A stretch of 64,000 bases of DNA from an uncultured Dorea sp. (GCA_910585725.1 CAJUFA010000013.1:26832-90831); one strand, 5' to 3'. Counted from the stretch's first letter, positions 31,704-40,820 are shown. A program made the numbers and translations. Notes: generated by a model from the sequence alone, not told the origin.

Positions 31704-32126
31704 TTAATTCAGATAATTACAGCCGTCCGCATCAATCGAAGCCAAGTCTTCTTTTTTTGCGCTGAGACTTACGAAGAATTCGATACCGCATTCTGCAGAG
31801 ATCTTCTTCAGCCTTGAAATAAAATCAGGCATATTCTGCAGGGAGATATCTGCATGCTTCAAAAGACCGTCAATAAATATACACTCGACATCATGATTGG
31901 AACTGTACATACCATACAAGAATCCGATGTATTCGTCAGTATTGGTAATCGAGGTGAAATCATCCATACAGATTGTGCGGATATCAAAGGCGACACTGGC
32001 GGTGTCTCTGTGAGTCTTCTTGATAAAGACAACATTTCCGTTACATTCTTTGGCTTTCTTATTCGCCAGTTCGATCATCTGCTGTGTCTTTCCGCTGCCT
32101 TTCGGGCCAGTCAATAAATTTACCAT
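31704..32126 (-). CDS. small P-loop NTPase of unknown function
   Basis: A 140-residue protein with a Walker A motif at its start (GPKGSGKTQQ, residues 7-16), a hydrophobic strand ending in a Walker B-type acidic residue (ECIFIDGL, about residue 85), and FFVSLSAKKED near the end. The layout resembles a minimal RecA/thymidine-kinase-like core without extra domains. Nothing points to a substrate. Its start has a strong AAAGGAGAGG on the minus strand, and it has its own promoter and terminator, so it is a genuine single gene. Confidence 0.8.
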   Translation of the reverse strand: MVNLLTGPKGSGKTQQMIELANKKAKECNGNVVFIKKTHRDTASVAFDIRTICMDDFTSITNTDEYIGFLYGMYSSNHDVECIFIDGLLKHADISLQNMPDFISRLKKISAECGIEFFVSLSAKKEDLASIDADGCNYLN

Positions 32127-32189
32127 GGTAAACCTCTCCTTTATGTATCATATTTTACTGAAATACTCAGCTTTATCTACTTACTGTCT

Positions 32190-32218
32190 ATTATACACTA
32201 AAGATAGGGGAGGGACAA
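32190..32218 (-). promoter_or_regulatory. promoter for the small P-loop gene
   Basis: On the minus strand TTGTCC (32213-32218), 17-nt spacer, TATAAT (32190-32195), about 64 nt from the start codon. Confidence 0.65.
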
Positions 32219-32253
32219 CTAAAAATCTGACATTTATGCAAGAAAAATAGTAC

Positions 32254-32282
32254 TTGACTTATTTTAACAATCTTCATATAAT
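32254..32282 (+). promoter_or_regulatory. strong promoter for leuS
   Basis: TTGACT (32254-32259), 17-nt spacer and consensus TATAAT (32277-32282). Predicted start near 32289, about 134 nt upstream of the leuS ATG, leaving a leader that contains an intrinsic terminator. Confidence 0.9.
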
Positions 32283-32288
32283 AAGTAA

Positions 32289-32422
32289 GAAATAGTGACG
32301 ACTTGCTGATTATAAGCCTTTTCGTCTCTTTGGAGATGCAGAGGTTTTTTTATTATGATATATGATATCGGAGTTTGTGATATGATAAAATAATGATTTT
32401 AAGAAAGAGAGGAGTCGGGATT
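32289..32422 (+). promoter_or_regulatory. leuS leader with alternative helices (possible attenuator)
   Basis: The leader holds two competing helices. GACGA (32297-32301) can pair with TCGTC (32322-32326). The same CGTC is the left arm of the terminator stem at 32317-32351. If the first helix forms, the terminator cannot. No T-box motif (AGGGTGGNACCGCG) is present and no leader peptide has a ribosome binding site, so the signal is unknown. Confidence 0.5.
32317..32351 (+). terminator. intrinsic terminator within the leuS leader
   Basis: CCT (32317-32319) and CGTCTC (32323-32328) pair with GAGATG (32333-32338) and AGG (32342-32344), loop TTTG, followed by seven T residues. It is upstream of leuS, not after a gene, and would give a transcript of about 63 nt. 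Confidence 0.65.
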
Positions 32423-34852
32423 ATGACCAAGATACCTTATAATCATAAGGCGATCGAGAAGAAATGGCGCGAGAAATGGGAGAAGGACCCGGTAAACGTT
32501 AAGGTAGATGGAGAAGGGAAAGAGCGTCAGAAGTATTACTGTCTGGATATGTTCCCGTATCCGTCAGGGAATGGTCTTCATGTCGGACATTGGAGAGGAT
32601 ACGTTATTTCTGACGTGTGGAGCAGATATAAGCTGCAGCAGGGATATTATATCATCCATCCTATGGGATGGGATGCTTTCGGGCTTCCGGCGGAGAATTA
32701 TGCCATCAAGATGGGCGTACATCCGGCTATTTCCACGGCGGAGAATGTGAAGAATATCAAGAAGCAGATCAACGAGATCGCAGCTCTGTATGATTGGGAC
32801 AGAGAAGTGAATACTACGGACCCGGATTTCTATAAGTGGACCCAATGGATCTTCGTGAAGATGTTCAGGGAGGGGCTTGCCTATGAGAAGGAATTCCCTA
32901 TTAACTGGTGTCCGTCCTGCAAGACCGGTCTTGCAAACGAGGAAGTAGTGAATGGAAGATGCGAGCGCTGCGGCGCCGAAGTTACGAAAAAGAACCTCCG
33001 TCAATGGATGCTGAAGATCACGGCATATGCGGAGCGTCTGCTTAACGATCTTGACAAGCTGGACTGGCCTGAGAAGGTTAAGAAGATGCAGTCTGACTGG
33101 ATCGGTAAATCCTACGGCGCAGAAGTGGATTTCCCGGTAGACGGCCGGGAAGAGAAGATCACGGTCTATACCACAAGACCGGATACCCTATACGGCGCGA
33201 CTTTTATGGTACTGGCGCCGGAGCATGAACTGGCCCAAAGCCTTGCTACGGACGAGACCAGGGAGGCGGTAGAAAAATATATCTTTGAGGCGTCCATGAA
33301 GTCTAACGTAGACCGTATGCAGGATAAGGAAAAGACGGGCGTATTCACAGGAAGCTATGCTATCAATCCGTTAAACGGTGAGAAGACGCCGATCTGGCTG
33401 TCAGATTATGTACTGGCAGACTATGGTACCGGGGCGATCATGTGCGTGCCTGCCCATGACGACAGGGACTTTGAATTTGCGACGAAGTTTGGTATTCCCA
33501 TCGTACAGGTTATCGCGAAAGACGGTCAGGAGATTGAGAATATGACCGAGGCTTATACAGAAGCAAGCGGAACGATGATCAATTCCGGAGAATGGAACGG
33601 AATGGAGTCTGCGGTACTTAAGAAAGAAGCGCCTCATATCATCGAAGAGCGGGGAATCGGACGCGCGACCGTAAATTATAAACTGCGGGACTGGGTATTT
33701 TCCCGTCAACGTTACTGGGGGGAGCCAATCCCTATCGTACATTGTCCGGAGTGCGGTAACGTACCGGTGCCGGAGGAGGAGCTTCCGCTTCGCCTGCCGG
33801 AGGTAGAATCTTACGAGCCTACGGGAACCGGAGAATCACCCCTTGCGGGAATCGAGGAGTGGGTGAACTGTAAGTGCCCGGTATGTGGGAAACCCGCGAA
33901 GCGGGAGACCAATACCATGCCCCAATGGGCGGGATCATCCTGGTATTTCCTGCGCTATGTGGATAATCACAATGATAAGGAGCTGGTTTCCAGAGAGAAA
34001 GCGGACGCTTTGCTTCCGGTAGATATGTATATCGGAGGCGTGGAGCATGCGGTGCTTCATCTCCTGTATTCCCGTTTCTACACCAAGTTCCTTTGCGATA
34101 TAGGCGCCGTCGATTTTGACGAGCCGTTCCAGAAGCTTTTTAACCAGGGTATGATTACCGGAAAGAACGGGATCAAGATGAGCAAGTCTAAGGGAAATGT
34201 GGTTTCCCCGGATGATCTGGTGAGAGACTACGGCTGTGATTCCCTGCGTATGTATGAGTTGTTCGTAGGACCGCCGGAACTGGACGCCGAGTGGGACGAC
34301 AGGGGAATCGACGGAGTAAACCGTTTCTTAAAGCGTGTATGGAATCTCGTAATGGAGAACAAGGATGCGGATGTAAAAGCATCCAAGGCGATGATCAAGG
34401 AGCGCCACAGACTGATATGCGATATCACGAAGCGTCTGGAGAGCTTCAGCCTGAATACGGCAATTTCCGGCTTCATGGAACATAACAACAATCTGATCGA
34501 GATCGCCAAGAAAGAGGGCGGCGTGGATAAGGAAACTTTATCTGTCATGGCAGTTCTGCTGTCTCCGTTTGCTCCGCATATCGCGGAAGAGATCTGGGAA
34601 CAGTTGGGACATGAGGGAAGTGTGTTCACCGCAGGATGGCCGGTTTACGACGAAGAAATGATGAAGGACGACGAGATCGAAGTGCCGGTTCAGATTAACG
34701 GAAAGACCAGAGCCGTAATCTCCGTAGCGGCGGATATCTCGAAAGAAGACGCGATTGCTGCAGGAAAAGCGGCGATTGCGGATAAGCTGACCGGGACCAT
34801 TGTGAAAGAGATCTACGTTCCGAAGAAAATAATTAATATCGTACAGAAATAA
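32423..34852 (+). CDS. leuS: leucyl-tRNA synthetase
   Basis: LeuS charges tRNA-Leu. The 809-residue class I enzyme has the HIGH-equivalent HVGH at residues 53-56 and KMSKS at 585-589, an inserted editing domain (TTRPDTLYGATFMVLAPEH; MCVPAHDDRDFEFA) and the tRNA-binding C-terminus. Zinc-type cysteine pairs CPSC and CERC are visible near residue 165, and CPEC and CPVC near 445-485. The ATG at 32423 follows GAGAGGAG; the upstream ATG at 32393 is inferior. It is transcribed alone, from the promoter at 32254 through a leader with a possible attenuator, and ends at a strong terminator. Confidence 0.98.
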   Translation: MTKIPYNHKAIEKKWREKWEKDPVNVKVDGEGKERQKYYCLDMFPYPSGNGLHVGHWRGYVISDVWSRYKLQQGYYIIHPMGWDAFGLPAENYAIKMGVHPAISTAENVKNIKKQINEIAALYDWDREVNTTDPDFYKWTQWIFVKMFREGLAYEKEFPINWCPSCKTGLANEEVVNGRCERCGAEVTKKNLRQWMLKITAYAERLLNDLDKLDWPEKVKKMQSDWIGKSYGAEVDFPVDGREEKITVYTTRPDTLYGATFMVLAPEHELAQSLATDETREAVEKYIFEASMKSNVDRMQDKEKTGVFTGSYAINPLNGEKTPIWLSDYVLADYGTGAIMCVPAHDDRDFEFATKFGIPIVQVIAKDGQEIENMTEAYTEASGTMINSGEWNGMESAVLKKEAPHIIEERGIGRATVNYKLRDWVFSRQRYWGEPIPIVHCPECGNVPVPEEELPLRLPEVESYEPTGTGESPLAGIEEWVNCKCPVCGKPAKRETNTMPQWAGSSWYFLRYVDNHNDKELVSREKADALLPVDMYIGGVEHAVLHLLYSRFYTKFLCDIGAVDFDEPFQKLFNQGMITGKNGIKMSKSKGNVVSPDDLVRDYGCDSLRMYELFVGPPELDAEWDDRGIDGVNRFLKRVWNLVMENKDADVKASKAMIKERHRLICDITKRLESFSLNTAISGFMEHNNNLIEIAKKEGGVDKETLSVMAVLLSPFAPHIAEEIWEQLGHEGSVFTAGWPVYDEEMMKDDEIEVPVQINGKTRAVISVAADISKEDAIAAGKAAIADKLTGTIVKEIYVPKKIINIVQK

Positions 34853-34855
34853 AAT

Positions 34856-34909
34856 TATTTCCACCTGTGCACTGAAAAGAGTTTCCGACTGTACAGGTGG
34901 AAATTTTTT
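34856..34909. terminator. terminator after leuS
   Basis: TTTCCACCTGT (34858-34868) pairs with ACAGGTGGAAA (34893-34903), followed by TTTTTTA; the upstream A/T flank also pairs partly, so it may work in both directions. Confidence 0.92.
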
Positions 34910-34921
34910 ATACACAATGAT

Positions 34922-34966
34922 ATAAAGAAATAGAACATAAAGAAATAAAGCATAAAGAAATAAAGC
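34922..34966. repeat. three tandem 15-bp repeats upstream of the dehydratase gene
   Basis: ATAAAGAAATAGAAC (34922-34936) is followed by two identical units ATAAAGAAATAAAGC (34937-34951, 34952-34966). A degenerate fourth unit (ATGATTAAAGAAAGG) runs into the ribosome binding site. The unit number would change the spacing between promoter and gene. Confidence 0.85.
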
Positions 34967-34990
34967 ATGATTAAAGAAAGGAGAGGAATC

Positions 34991-36736
34991 ATGGAATTAA
35001 GGAGTCAGAAGCAGCGTAAGGACGCGCCGGAGTTAGATCCGCTGCGCATAGGAACCGGATGGAAACCGGAAGATCTCTCAAAGCCGCAGGTAATGATTGA
35101 AAGTACTTACGGCGACAGCCATCCGGGAAGCGGACATCTGAATATTCTGGTGGAGGAAGTAAGGAAAGGAATCGAGGAAGCGGGAGGATACGGCGCCCGC
35201 TACTATTGTACGGACATCTGCGACGGAGAGAGCCAGGGAACGGACGGAATTAATTATAGCCTGGCGAGCCGTGAGATGATCGCTAATATGATTGAAATCC
35301 ATGCTAACGCGACGCCTTTTGACGCGGGAGTATATCTGGCAAGCTGTGATAAGGGAATGCCGGGCAATCTGATGGGGCTTGCAAGAGTGGATATACCTTC
35401 TGTCGTCGTCCCGGGAGGCACGATGAGCGCGGGACCCGAGATGCTGACGTTAGAGCAGCTTGGGATGTACAGCGCCAGGTATCGGCGGGGGGAGATTGAC
35501 GAGGAGAAGCTGAATTGGGCAAAATGCAACGCCTGCCCCGGCTGCGGCGCCTGTTCCTTTATCGGCACGGCTTCTACTATGCAGATCATGGCGGAAGCTC
35601 TGGGCCTTGCGCTTCCGGGGAGCGCGCTGATGCCCGCCGCAAGCCCGGATCTGCTTGAATTTGCCAGGGAGGCAGGAAAGCAGGCGGTGAAGCTTGCGGT
35701 TATGCAGGGTATGCGTCCAAGTGATATTATCACGACGGACAGCTTTGAGAATGCGATTCTTGTACATGCCGCCGTCTCGGGGAGTACCAACTGTCTGCTG
35801 CATATTCCGGCAATCGCGCATGAATTTGGTATTGATATTACGGGGGATACCTTTGACAGACTGCACAGGAACGCAAGATATCTTCTGGACGTCCGTCCGG
35901 CGGGGCGGTGGCCGGCAGAATGCTTCTATTATGCAGGAGGAGTTCCGGCGATCATGGAGGAGATACGCGGATATCTCCATCTGGATGTGATGACTGTGAC
36001 GGGAAAGACCCTTGGAGAGAATCTGGAGAGGCTGAAGGATAATGGTTTCTATGAGAGGTGCAGTCAATGGCTGGATGAATTCAACAGGCGTTATCAGGTA
36101 TCTCTGACGAGGGAAGATATTATCCGTCCTTATGACGACGCGATTGGCACAGACGGAAGTATCGCCATACTGAGAGGAAATCTGGCGCCGGAAGGAGCGG
36201 TCATCAAGCATACGGCATGCCCGAAGGAAATGTTTAAGGCGGTCTTAAGAGCGAGACCGTTTGACAGTGAGGAGGAATGCCTGGAGGCGGTTCTGAAACA
36301 TAAGGTACGTAAGGGCGACGCCGTATTTATCCGTTATGAAGGTCCGAAAGGCAGCGGAATGCCGGAGATGTTCTATACATCAGAAGCGATCAGCAGCGAT
36401 AAGGAGCTGGGAAGGAGTATCGCGCTGATTACAGACGGACGATTCTCGGGAGCCTCCACAGGACCGGTAATCGGGCACTGCAGCCCGGAAGCGGTTGACG
36501 GCGGTCCTATAGCCTTTGTGGAAGAAGATGATCTGATAGAAATAGATGTGGAAGAGAGGAAACTTAATATTATTGGTATTGCAGGAGAGCTTAAAACCAT
36601 GAAGGAAATAGAGGATGTCCTGAAAGAACGCCGTAAGAGTTGGAAACCGAAGGAGCCGAAGTATAAGAAAGGCGTACTCCGTATGTTCAGCGAACATGCG
36701 GCAAGTCCTATGAAGGGCGCATATTTAGAATATTAA
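34991..36736 (+). CDS. IlvD/Edd-family dehydratase, probably acting on a sugar acid
   Basis: A 581-residue Fe-S dehydratase. Likely cluster ligands lie in YYCTDICDGESQG, LASCDKGMPGN and NACPGCGACSF. The C-terminal signature ALITDGRFSGASTG is present. The stretch DVRPAGRWPAECFYYAGGVPAIM looks more like the sugar-acid dehydratases (arabinonate/xylonate type) than dihydroxy-acid dehydratase of the branched-chain pathway, and no other ilv genes are near. So a role in sugar-acid catabolism is favoured but not certain. ATG 34991 follows AAGGAGAGG. Three tandem repeats sit just upstream. Confidence 0.85.
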   Translation: MELRSQKQRKDAPELDPLRIGTGWKPEDLSKPQVMIESTYGDSHPGSGHLNILVEEVRKGIEEAGGYGARYYCTDICDGESQGTDGINYSLASREMIANMIEIHANATPFDAGVYLASCDKGMPGNLMGLARVDIPSVVVPGGTMSAGPEMLTLEQLGMYSARYRRGEIDEEKLNWAKCNACPGCGACSFIGTASTMQIMAEALGLALPGSALMPAASPDLLEFAREAGKQAVKLAVMQGMRPSDIITTDSFENAILVHAAVSGSTNCLLHIPAIAHEFGIDITGDTFDRLHRNARYLLDVRPAGRWPAECFYYAGGVPAIMEEIRGYLHLDVMTVTGKTLGENLERLKDNGFYERCSQWLDEFNRRYQVSLTREDIIRPYDDAIGTDGSIAILRGNLAPEGAVIKHTACPKEMFKAVLRARPFDSEEECLEAVLKHKVRKGDAVFIRYEGPKGSGMPEMFYTSEAISSDKELGRSIALITDGRFSGASTGPVIGHCSPEAVDGGPIAFVEEDDLIEIDVEERKLNIIGIAGELKTMKEIEDVLKERRKSWKPKEPKYKKGVLRMFSEHAASPMKGAYLEY

Positions 36737-36855
36737 CTGTCGGTATGATTTCATATGGCTGCGAGGTATAAATCGTAGTAATAAGTAAAACATTATGATA
36801 AAATGATTAGAGTGCAGAAGTAGGCGGGCATTCAAAACTTAGAGGTGAAAGAATA

Positions 36856-37860
36856 GTGGCAAGAGGAATTATGGTCTGCGGATTGAATGGAAGCGGGAAG
36901 AGTACGCTGGGGAAAGCTCTGGCAGATAGAATGGGTTATTATTTTATAGATAATGAAACTTTATTCTTTCCAAAGACAGATTTAAATTATATGTTTGCAT
37001 CTCCGCGTTCCAAGAAAGAGGTGGAAAGGCTTCTATTGGATGAAGTTAGAGAGCATGAAAATTTTGTGTTTGCGGCCGTAAAGGGAAACTACGGGGAGGA
37101 AATTATGCGGCTATATCAATATATAGTATTGATCGACGTCCCAAAGGATATCCGAATGCGGCGGGTGAGGGAACGTTCTTTCCAGAGGTTCGGTAGCAGG
37201 GCGCTGCCGGGCGGAGATCTGCATGAGCAGGAAGAAGCGTTCATAAATATGGTTAACGCCAGAACGGAACAGTATGTTGAAGAATGGGTAGATACTTTAG
37301 AAGCTTTTGTGATACGGGTGGACGGAACGAAGCCTGTTAGAGAAAATGTTAAGAATATTGCAGAGCAGATAACAGAAAGAGAGACAGAAATAATATTTGC
37401 CTATGACCATCCCCAGGAAGTGGGCAGATTGTTTTCAGAATATACGGACATGCTGATTGCGGGAGACAGTTTGTTTCAGGAATATCTAAATATCCAGAAT
37501 TATGATGAAGAGGTCAGGCATCTGGAAATAAAATACGGACTTCCTTATGGAAGGTTATACCTGGCATATTATGAAGGAAAACTTGCAGGTTGTGTCGGTC
37601 TGAGAAAGATCGACGAGCAGAATTGCGAGATGAAGCGTCTCTATGTCAGACCGCATTTCAGAGGAAAGTATATCGGAGATCGTCTGATAAAAAAAATTAT
37701 AGAGGATGCAAAATATATCGGATATTCCCATATGCTGCTGGATACGCTTCCCTTTTTGGAAAGCGCGATTTGTCTGTATAGAAAATATGGATTTTATGAA
37801 ACAGAGAGTTATAATGACAGTCCGATGAGCGATTCTATATATATGAGAGCAGATCTATAA
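36856..37860 (+). CDS. fusion of a P-loop kinase domain and a GNAT acetyltransferase domain
   Basis: A 334-residue two-domain protein. Residues 1-170 begin with the Walker A motif GLNGSGKS (9-16) and look like a small-molecule or shikimate-kinase-like fold, including a lid-like arginine stretch (RMRRVRERSFQRFGSR). Residues about 175-334 form a GNAT domain with the acetyl-CoA loop RPHFRGKYIGDRLIKKI and the strand MKRLYV. The two join at IIFAYDHPQEVGRLF. The start is GTG 36856, with GAGGTGAAAG upstream. The pairing suggests one enzyme that both phosphorylates and acetylates related small molecules or antibiotics, but no substrate is evident. It stands alone before a two-component system. Confidence 0.85.
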   Translation: MARGIMVCGLNGSGKSTLGKALADRMGYYFIDNETLFFPKTDLNYMFASPRSKKEVERLLLDEVREHENFVFAAVKGNYGEEIMRLYQYIVLIDVPKDIRMRRVRERSFQRFGSRALPGGDLHEQEEAFINMVNARTEQYVEEWVDTLEAFVIRVDGTKPVRENVKNIAEQITERETEIIFAYDHPQEVGRLFSEYTDMLIAGDSLFQEYLNIQNYDEEVRHLEIKYGLPYGRLYLAYYEGKLAGCVGLRKIDEQNCEMKRLYVRPHFRGKYIGDRLIKKIIEDAKYIGYSHMLLDTLPFLESAICLYRKYGFYETESYNDSPMSDSIYMRADL

Positions 37861-37886
37861 TTTCGTAATGGATGGTGCGGGAGATT

Positions 37887-38567
37887 ATGAATGAGAAGAA
37901 ACGAATATTAATCGCTGATGATGAAAAGGGGATCATCCGGCTGTTAAAAGATTATTTTGAGATACAGGATTATCAGGTGATCGAAGCAAGAAACGGACTG
38001 GAGGTGTTAGGTCAGTTAAACAAGGAGCCGGATCTTATACTTCTGGATGTCAACATGCCGATGCTTGACGGATTCGAGGTGTGCGAGCGGATCCGGGCGC
38101 ACATCTCCTGTCCGATTCTGTTTTTGACGGCGAAGATCGAAGAAGCCGACCGGATCAAGGGATTGATGCTGGGCGGAGATGATTATATCCTGAAGCCTTT
38201 TAGTATCGACGAGTTAGGGGCGAGGGTGGAGGCGCATCTTCGAAGAGAAGAACGCAAGAAGACTGACAGAGCCGTGAAGATCTTCGACCGGCTGGCCATA
38301 CATTATGGAGAACGAAGCATATATTACGAAGAGCAGCCTGTAAGTCTGACGAAGACGGAGTTTGGTATCGTGGAAGTTTTGTCGTTAAATGCCGGTCAGA
38401 TATTCAGCAAAGAGCAATTGTACGAAAGAGTCCGGGGATTGGAAGGAAGCGCTGACAACAGTATCATTACAGAGCATATTCGGAGGATTCGGAGTAAGTT
38501 CGGAAGATTTACTGCCCATTCATATATTGAGACGGTGTGGGGAGTAGGTTACCGTTGGATCGGGTGA
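37887..38567 (+). CDS. OmpR/PhoB-family response regulator
   Basis: A 226-residue regulator. The receiver domain has D11/D12, phospho-acceptor D54 in LLDVNMP, T in FLTAKIEE and K in LKPFS. The winged-helix domain ends with RRIRSKF and TVWGVGYRW. ATG 37887 gives the usual N-terminus (NEKKRILIADDE); an ATG at 37872 is possible, since GGGAG at 37879-37883 sits very close to 37887. It precedes a kinase by 21 nt and an ABC exporter, so it probably controls that exporter. Confidence 0.94.
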   Translation: MNEKKRILIADDEKGIIRLLKDYFEIQDYQVIEARNGLEVLGQLNKEPDLILLDVNMPMLDGFEVCERIRAHISCPILFLTAKIEEADRIKGLMLGGDDYILKPFSIDELGARVEAHLRREERKKTDRAVKIFDRLAIHYGERSIYYEEQPVSLTKTEFGIVEVLSLNAGQIFSKEQLYERVRGLEGSADNSIITEHIRRIRSKFGRFTAHSYIETVWGVGYRWIG

Positions 38568-38588
38568 GTCATTGGGAGTGTATTACGG

Positions 38589-39872
38589 ATGGATTGGTTA
38601 GAAGAAAAGGTGGAAGGGATAGCGGGATACATTAGGAATCTTTCTTTTAGAAAAGCGATGATCGCGTATATCTTGGTTTTGTCGGCAGTTGTATTCGGAT
38701 TGTCTTACCTGACGATGATTTTGTGCTGGCAGTTAGAATTGGCGGAATGGATTCGGTATGAGCGGAATAGCCTGAGTGATATTATTTATAAAGAGGGGCC
38801 GATATGGGGACACGGATATCATTTTGCACGGAGAACGGATCATTTTATAATCAGACTCCTGGATTTCATAAGGGTATGGTGTCCGTTTTTCTATGCGTTT
38901 GCGGGGATGATCGCGACCATATGTATTTTCTATAAGAAGCGTCTGGCAAGACCGCTGGCGCTTCTTAAGGACAGTGTGATGCGGATCCGTGAAAATGATC
39001 TGGACTTTCATGTGACTTATGAAAGCGAAGATGAATTGGGTAGTCTCTGCGACTCGATGGAAGATATGAGGACGGAGCTGGTACGGGGAAAGGAAGAGAT
39101 GTGGCGTCTTGTAGAGAGGCAGAAGGAATTGAACGCTGCGTTTGCCCACGATCTTCGGACGCCGCTTACGGTACTTCGAGGATATACGGATTTTCTGACG
39201 CGTTATATTCCTGAAGGAAAGATCAGCGAAGAGAAGATGCAGGATACGCTGGCGCTGATGTCCGGCTATCTTAGGAGGCTTGAAGATTACAGCCGTACGA
39301 TGAAAGGGATCCGGAGTATCGACGAAGTGCCTCTTTGCCCGGAATGGATAGGGCTTAAGAGCCTGGAGAGGAAGATTGAGGAAGTCGTCCGTGCATTGAA
39401 TCAGATTGGGGACGTTGAAATAAATTATAGCGGATACTGTGTAAAATCTTCTGCCGATACCATGGAGGATCAGACAGAAGATCGGGATGCAGTCAGGATA
39501 TCGGCGGATGATAACATTATATTGGAAGTGTTGGAGAACGTGTTGTCTAATGCTATTCGCTTTGCAAGGAGAAAGATTGAAGTTATGTCGGATTATGATA
39601 AAGCCGGGGGTAAGTTAAATCTGACTGTCTGGGACGACGGGGAAGGTTTTTCAAAAGAGCAGCTTGAAAGAGCGCTTAAGCCGTATTATAAAGAGTACGA
39701 GAGTAAAGAGCCGGATGAACATTTTGGAATCGGACTTCACATCTGCCGGGAATTCTGTAAGAAGCATGGAGGGACGCTTAACGTGGCGAACAGTATCCAT
39801 GGAGGGGCGATCGTTACAGCGTCTTTTTTGGTAACAGACACAAATCTTTCATTTATTCTCAGTGATTCTTAA
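38589..39872 (+). CDS. sensor histidine kinase with short extracytoplasmic region
   Basis: A 427-residue kinase. Membrane segments lie at about residues 20-45 and 95-117, leaving only about 50 residues outside, which is small for a ligand-binding sensor. A HAMP linker follows, then HisKA with phosphorylated H187 (FAHDLRTPLT), and a HATPase with NVLSNAIRFA and HFGIGLHICREF. Kinases with tiny outer loops often sense through a partner membrane protein; the ABC permeases downstream are natural candidates. The ribosome binding site before 38589 is weak. Confidence 0.94.
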   Translation: MDWLEEKVEGIAGYIRNLSFRKAMIAYILVLSAVVFGLSYLTMILCWQLELAEWIRYERNSLSDIIYKEGPIWGHGYHFARRTDHFIIRLLDFIRVWCPFFYAFAGMIATICIFYKKRLARPLALLKDSVMRIRENDLDFHVTYESEDELGSLCDSMEDMRTELVRGKEEMWRLVERQKELNAAFAHDLRTPLTVLRGYTDFLTRYIPEGKISEEKMQDTLALMSGYLRRLEDYSRTMKGIRSIDEVPLCPEWIGLKSLERKIEEVVRALNQIGDVEINYSGYCVKSSADTMEDQTEDRDAVRISADDNIILEVLENVLSNAIRFARRKIEVMSDYDKAGGKLNLTVWDDGEGFSKEQLERALKPYYKEYESKEPDEHFGIGLHICREFCKKHGGTLNVANSIHGGAIVTASFLVTDTNLSFILSDS

Positions 39873-39944
39873 TTTTTTGTAGGGAATATGTAGAGATTTA
39901 CATCTTATACTCTTACTTAAGTAATTGAAGAAGGGAAGATGTAT

Positions 39945-40814
39945 ATGTCCACTACAATCAAAATCAGAAATTTGAATCAATACTATGGCAGGAAGCAGGC
40001 GTTAAAAGGAATCAATCTTACGATAAGAACGGGGATGTTCGGTCTCTTGGGGAGAAACGGCGCCGGAAAGACGACCTTGATGAAAGTGATAGCGACACTG
40101 CTGCCAAAGTCGGAGGGAGAAGTATCTGTATGCGGGAGAAGTACGCGAAGTCCCGGAGAGATCAGGAAGATCGTGGGATATCTTCCTCAGGAGTTCTCTA
40201 TGTATCCGAATATGACCGTATATGAAGCGATGGATTATCTGGGTGTGTTGTCGGGAATTGACAGGGGAAAGAGAAAAGAACGTATCCCGGATCTGCTTGA
40301 GCGGGTGAATCTTCTGGATGACCGGCGAAAGAAGGTGAAGGCATTATCAGGCGGGATGAAGAGGCGCCTTGGTATTGCGCAGGCTATCCTCCACAATCCG
40401 AAGGTGCTGATCGTAGACGAGCCGACGGCCGGTTTAGACCCGGAGGAACGGGTACGTTTCCGGAATCTGTTATGTGAGATCGCGGAAGAAAGAATCGTGA
40501 TTCTGTCTACTCATATTGTAGGCGATATCGAGGCGACTTGCGAGGACATCGCAGTATTAGACGAGGGAAGTGTGATCTACCAGGGTACAGTGTCGGACTT
40601 GGTTGAGATGACGGAAGGTAAGGTATACTCCGCGGAGATAAGCAAAAGCGAATTGGATTTTCTTAAAAAAGAATATATCGTGACAAGTATGCTTACGTTG
40701 GGTAATAACGTGATGGCGCGTTTTCTGGCAGAAGAGAAACCCTTCGCGTCGGCGAAGCTTTGTGAAGCCGGTGTGGAAGACGCATATATGTATCTGATGC
40801 ACAGAGAGGGGTGA
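39945..40814 (+). CDS. ABC transporter ATP-binding protein
   Basis: A 289-residue ATPase. Walker A is GRNGAGKT, the Q-loop is in GYLPQEFSMY, the signature is LSGGMKRRLGIAQ, Walker B is VLIVDEPTAGLD, and the switch histidine follows in LSTHIVGD. The C-terminal 70 residues are an extra domain found in exporters of the CcmA/drug or lantibiotic type. ATG 39945 is preferred over 39939 because AAGGGAAG at 39931-39938 would abut the latter. It energises the two membrane proteins that follow. Confidence 0.95.
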   Translation: MSTTIKIRNLNQYYGRKQALKGINLTIRTGMFGLLGRNGAGKTTLMKVIATLLPKSEGEVSVCGRSTRSPGEIRKIVGYLPQEFSMYPNMTVYEAMDYLGVLSGIDRGKRKERIPDLLERVNLLDDRRKKVKALSGGMKRRLGIAQAILHNPKVLIVDEPTAGLDPEERVRFRNLLCEIAEERIVILSTHIVGDIEATCEDIAVLDEGSVIYQGTVSDLVEMTEGKVYSAEISKSELDFLKKEYIVTSMLTLGNNVMARFLAEEKPFASAKLCEAGVEDAYMYLMHREG

Positions 40815-40820
40815 TCACGT

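Noticed and set aside
32303..32365. Leucine-containing leader peptide reading through the leuS terminator
   Set aside because: A frame from TTG 32303 has a few Leu codons, but there is no ribosome binding site and Leu codons are not clustered.
32289..32422. T-box riboswitch before leuS
   Set aside because: Expected for leuS in Firmicutes, but the leader is short and no AGGGTGGNACCGCG-like sequence or specifier loop is present.
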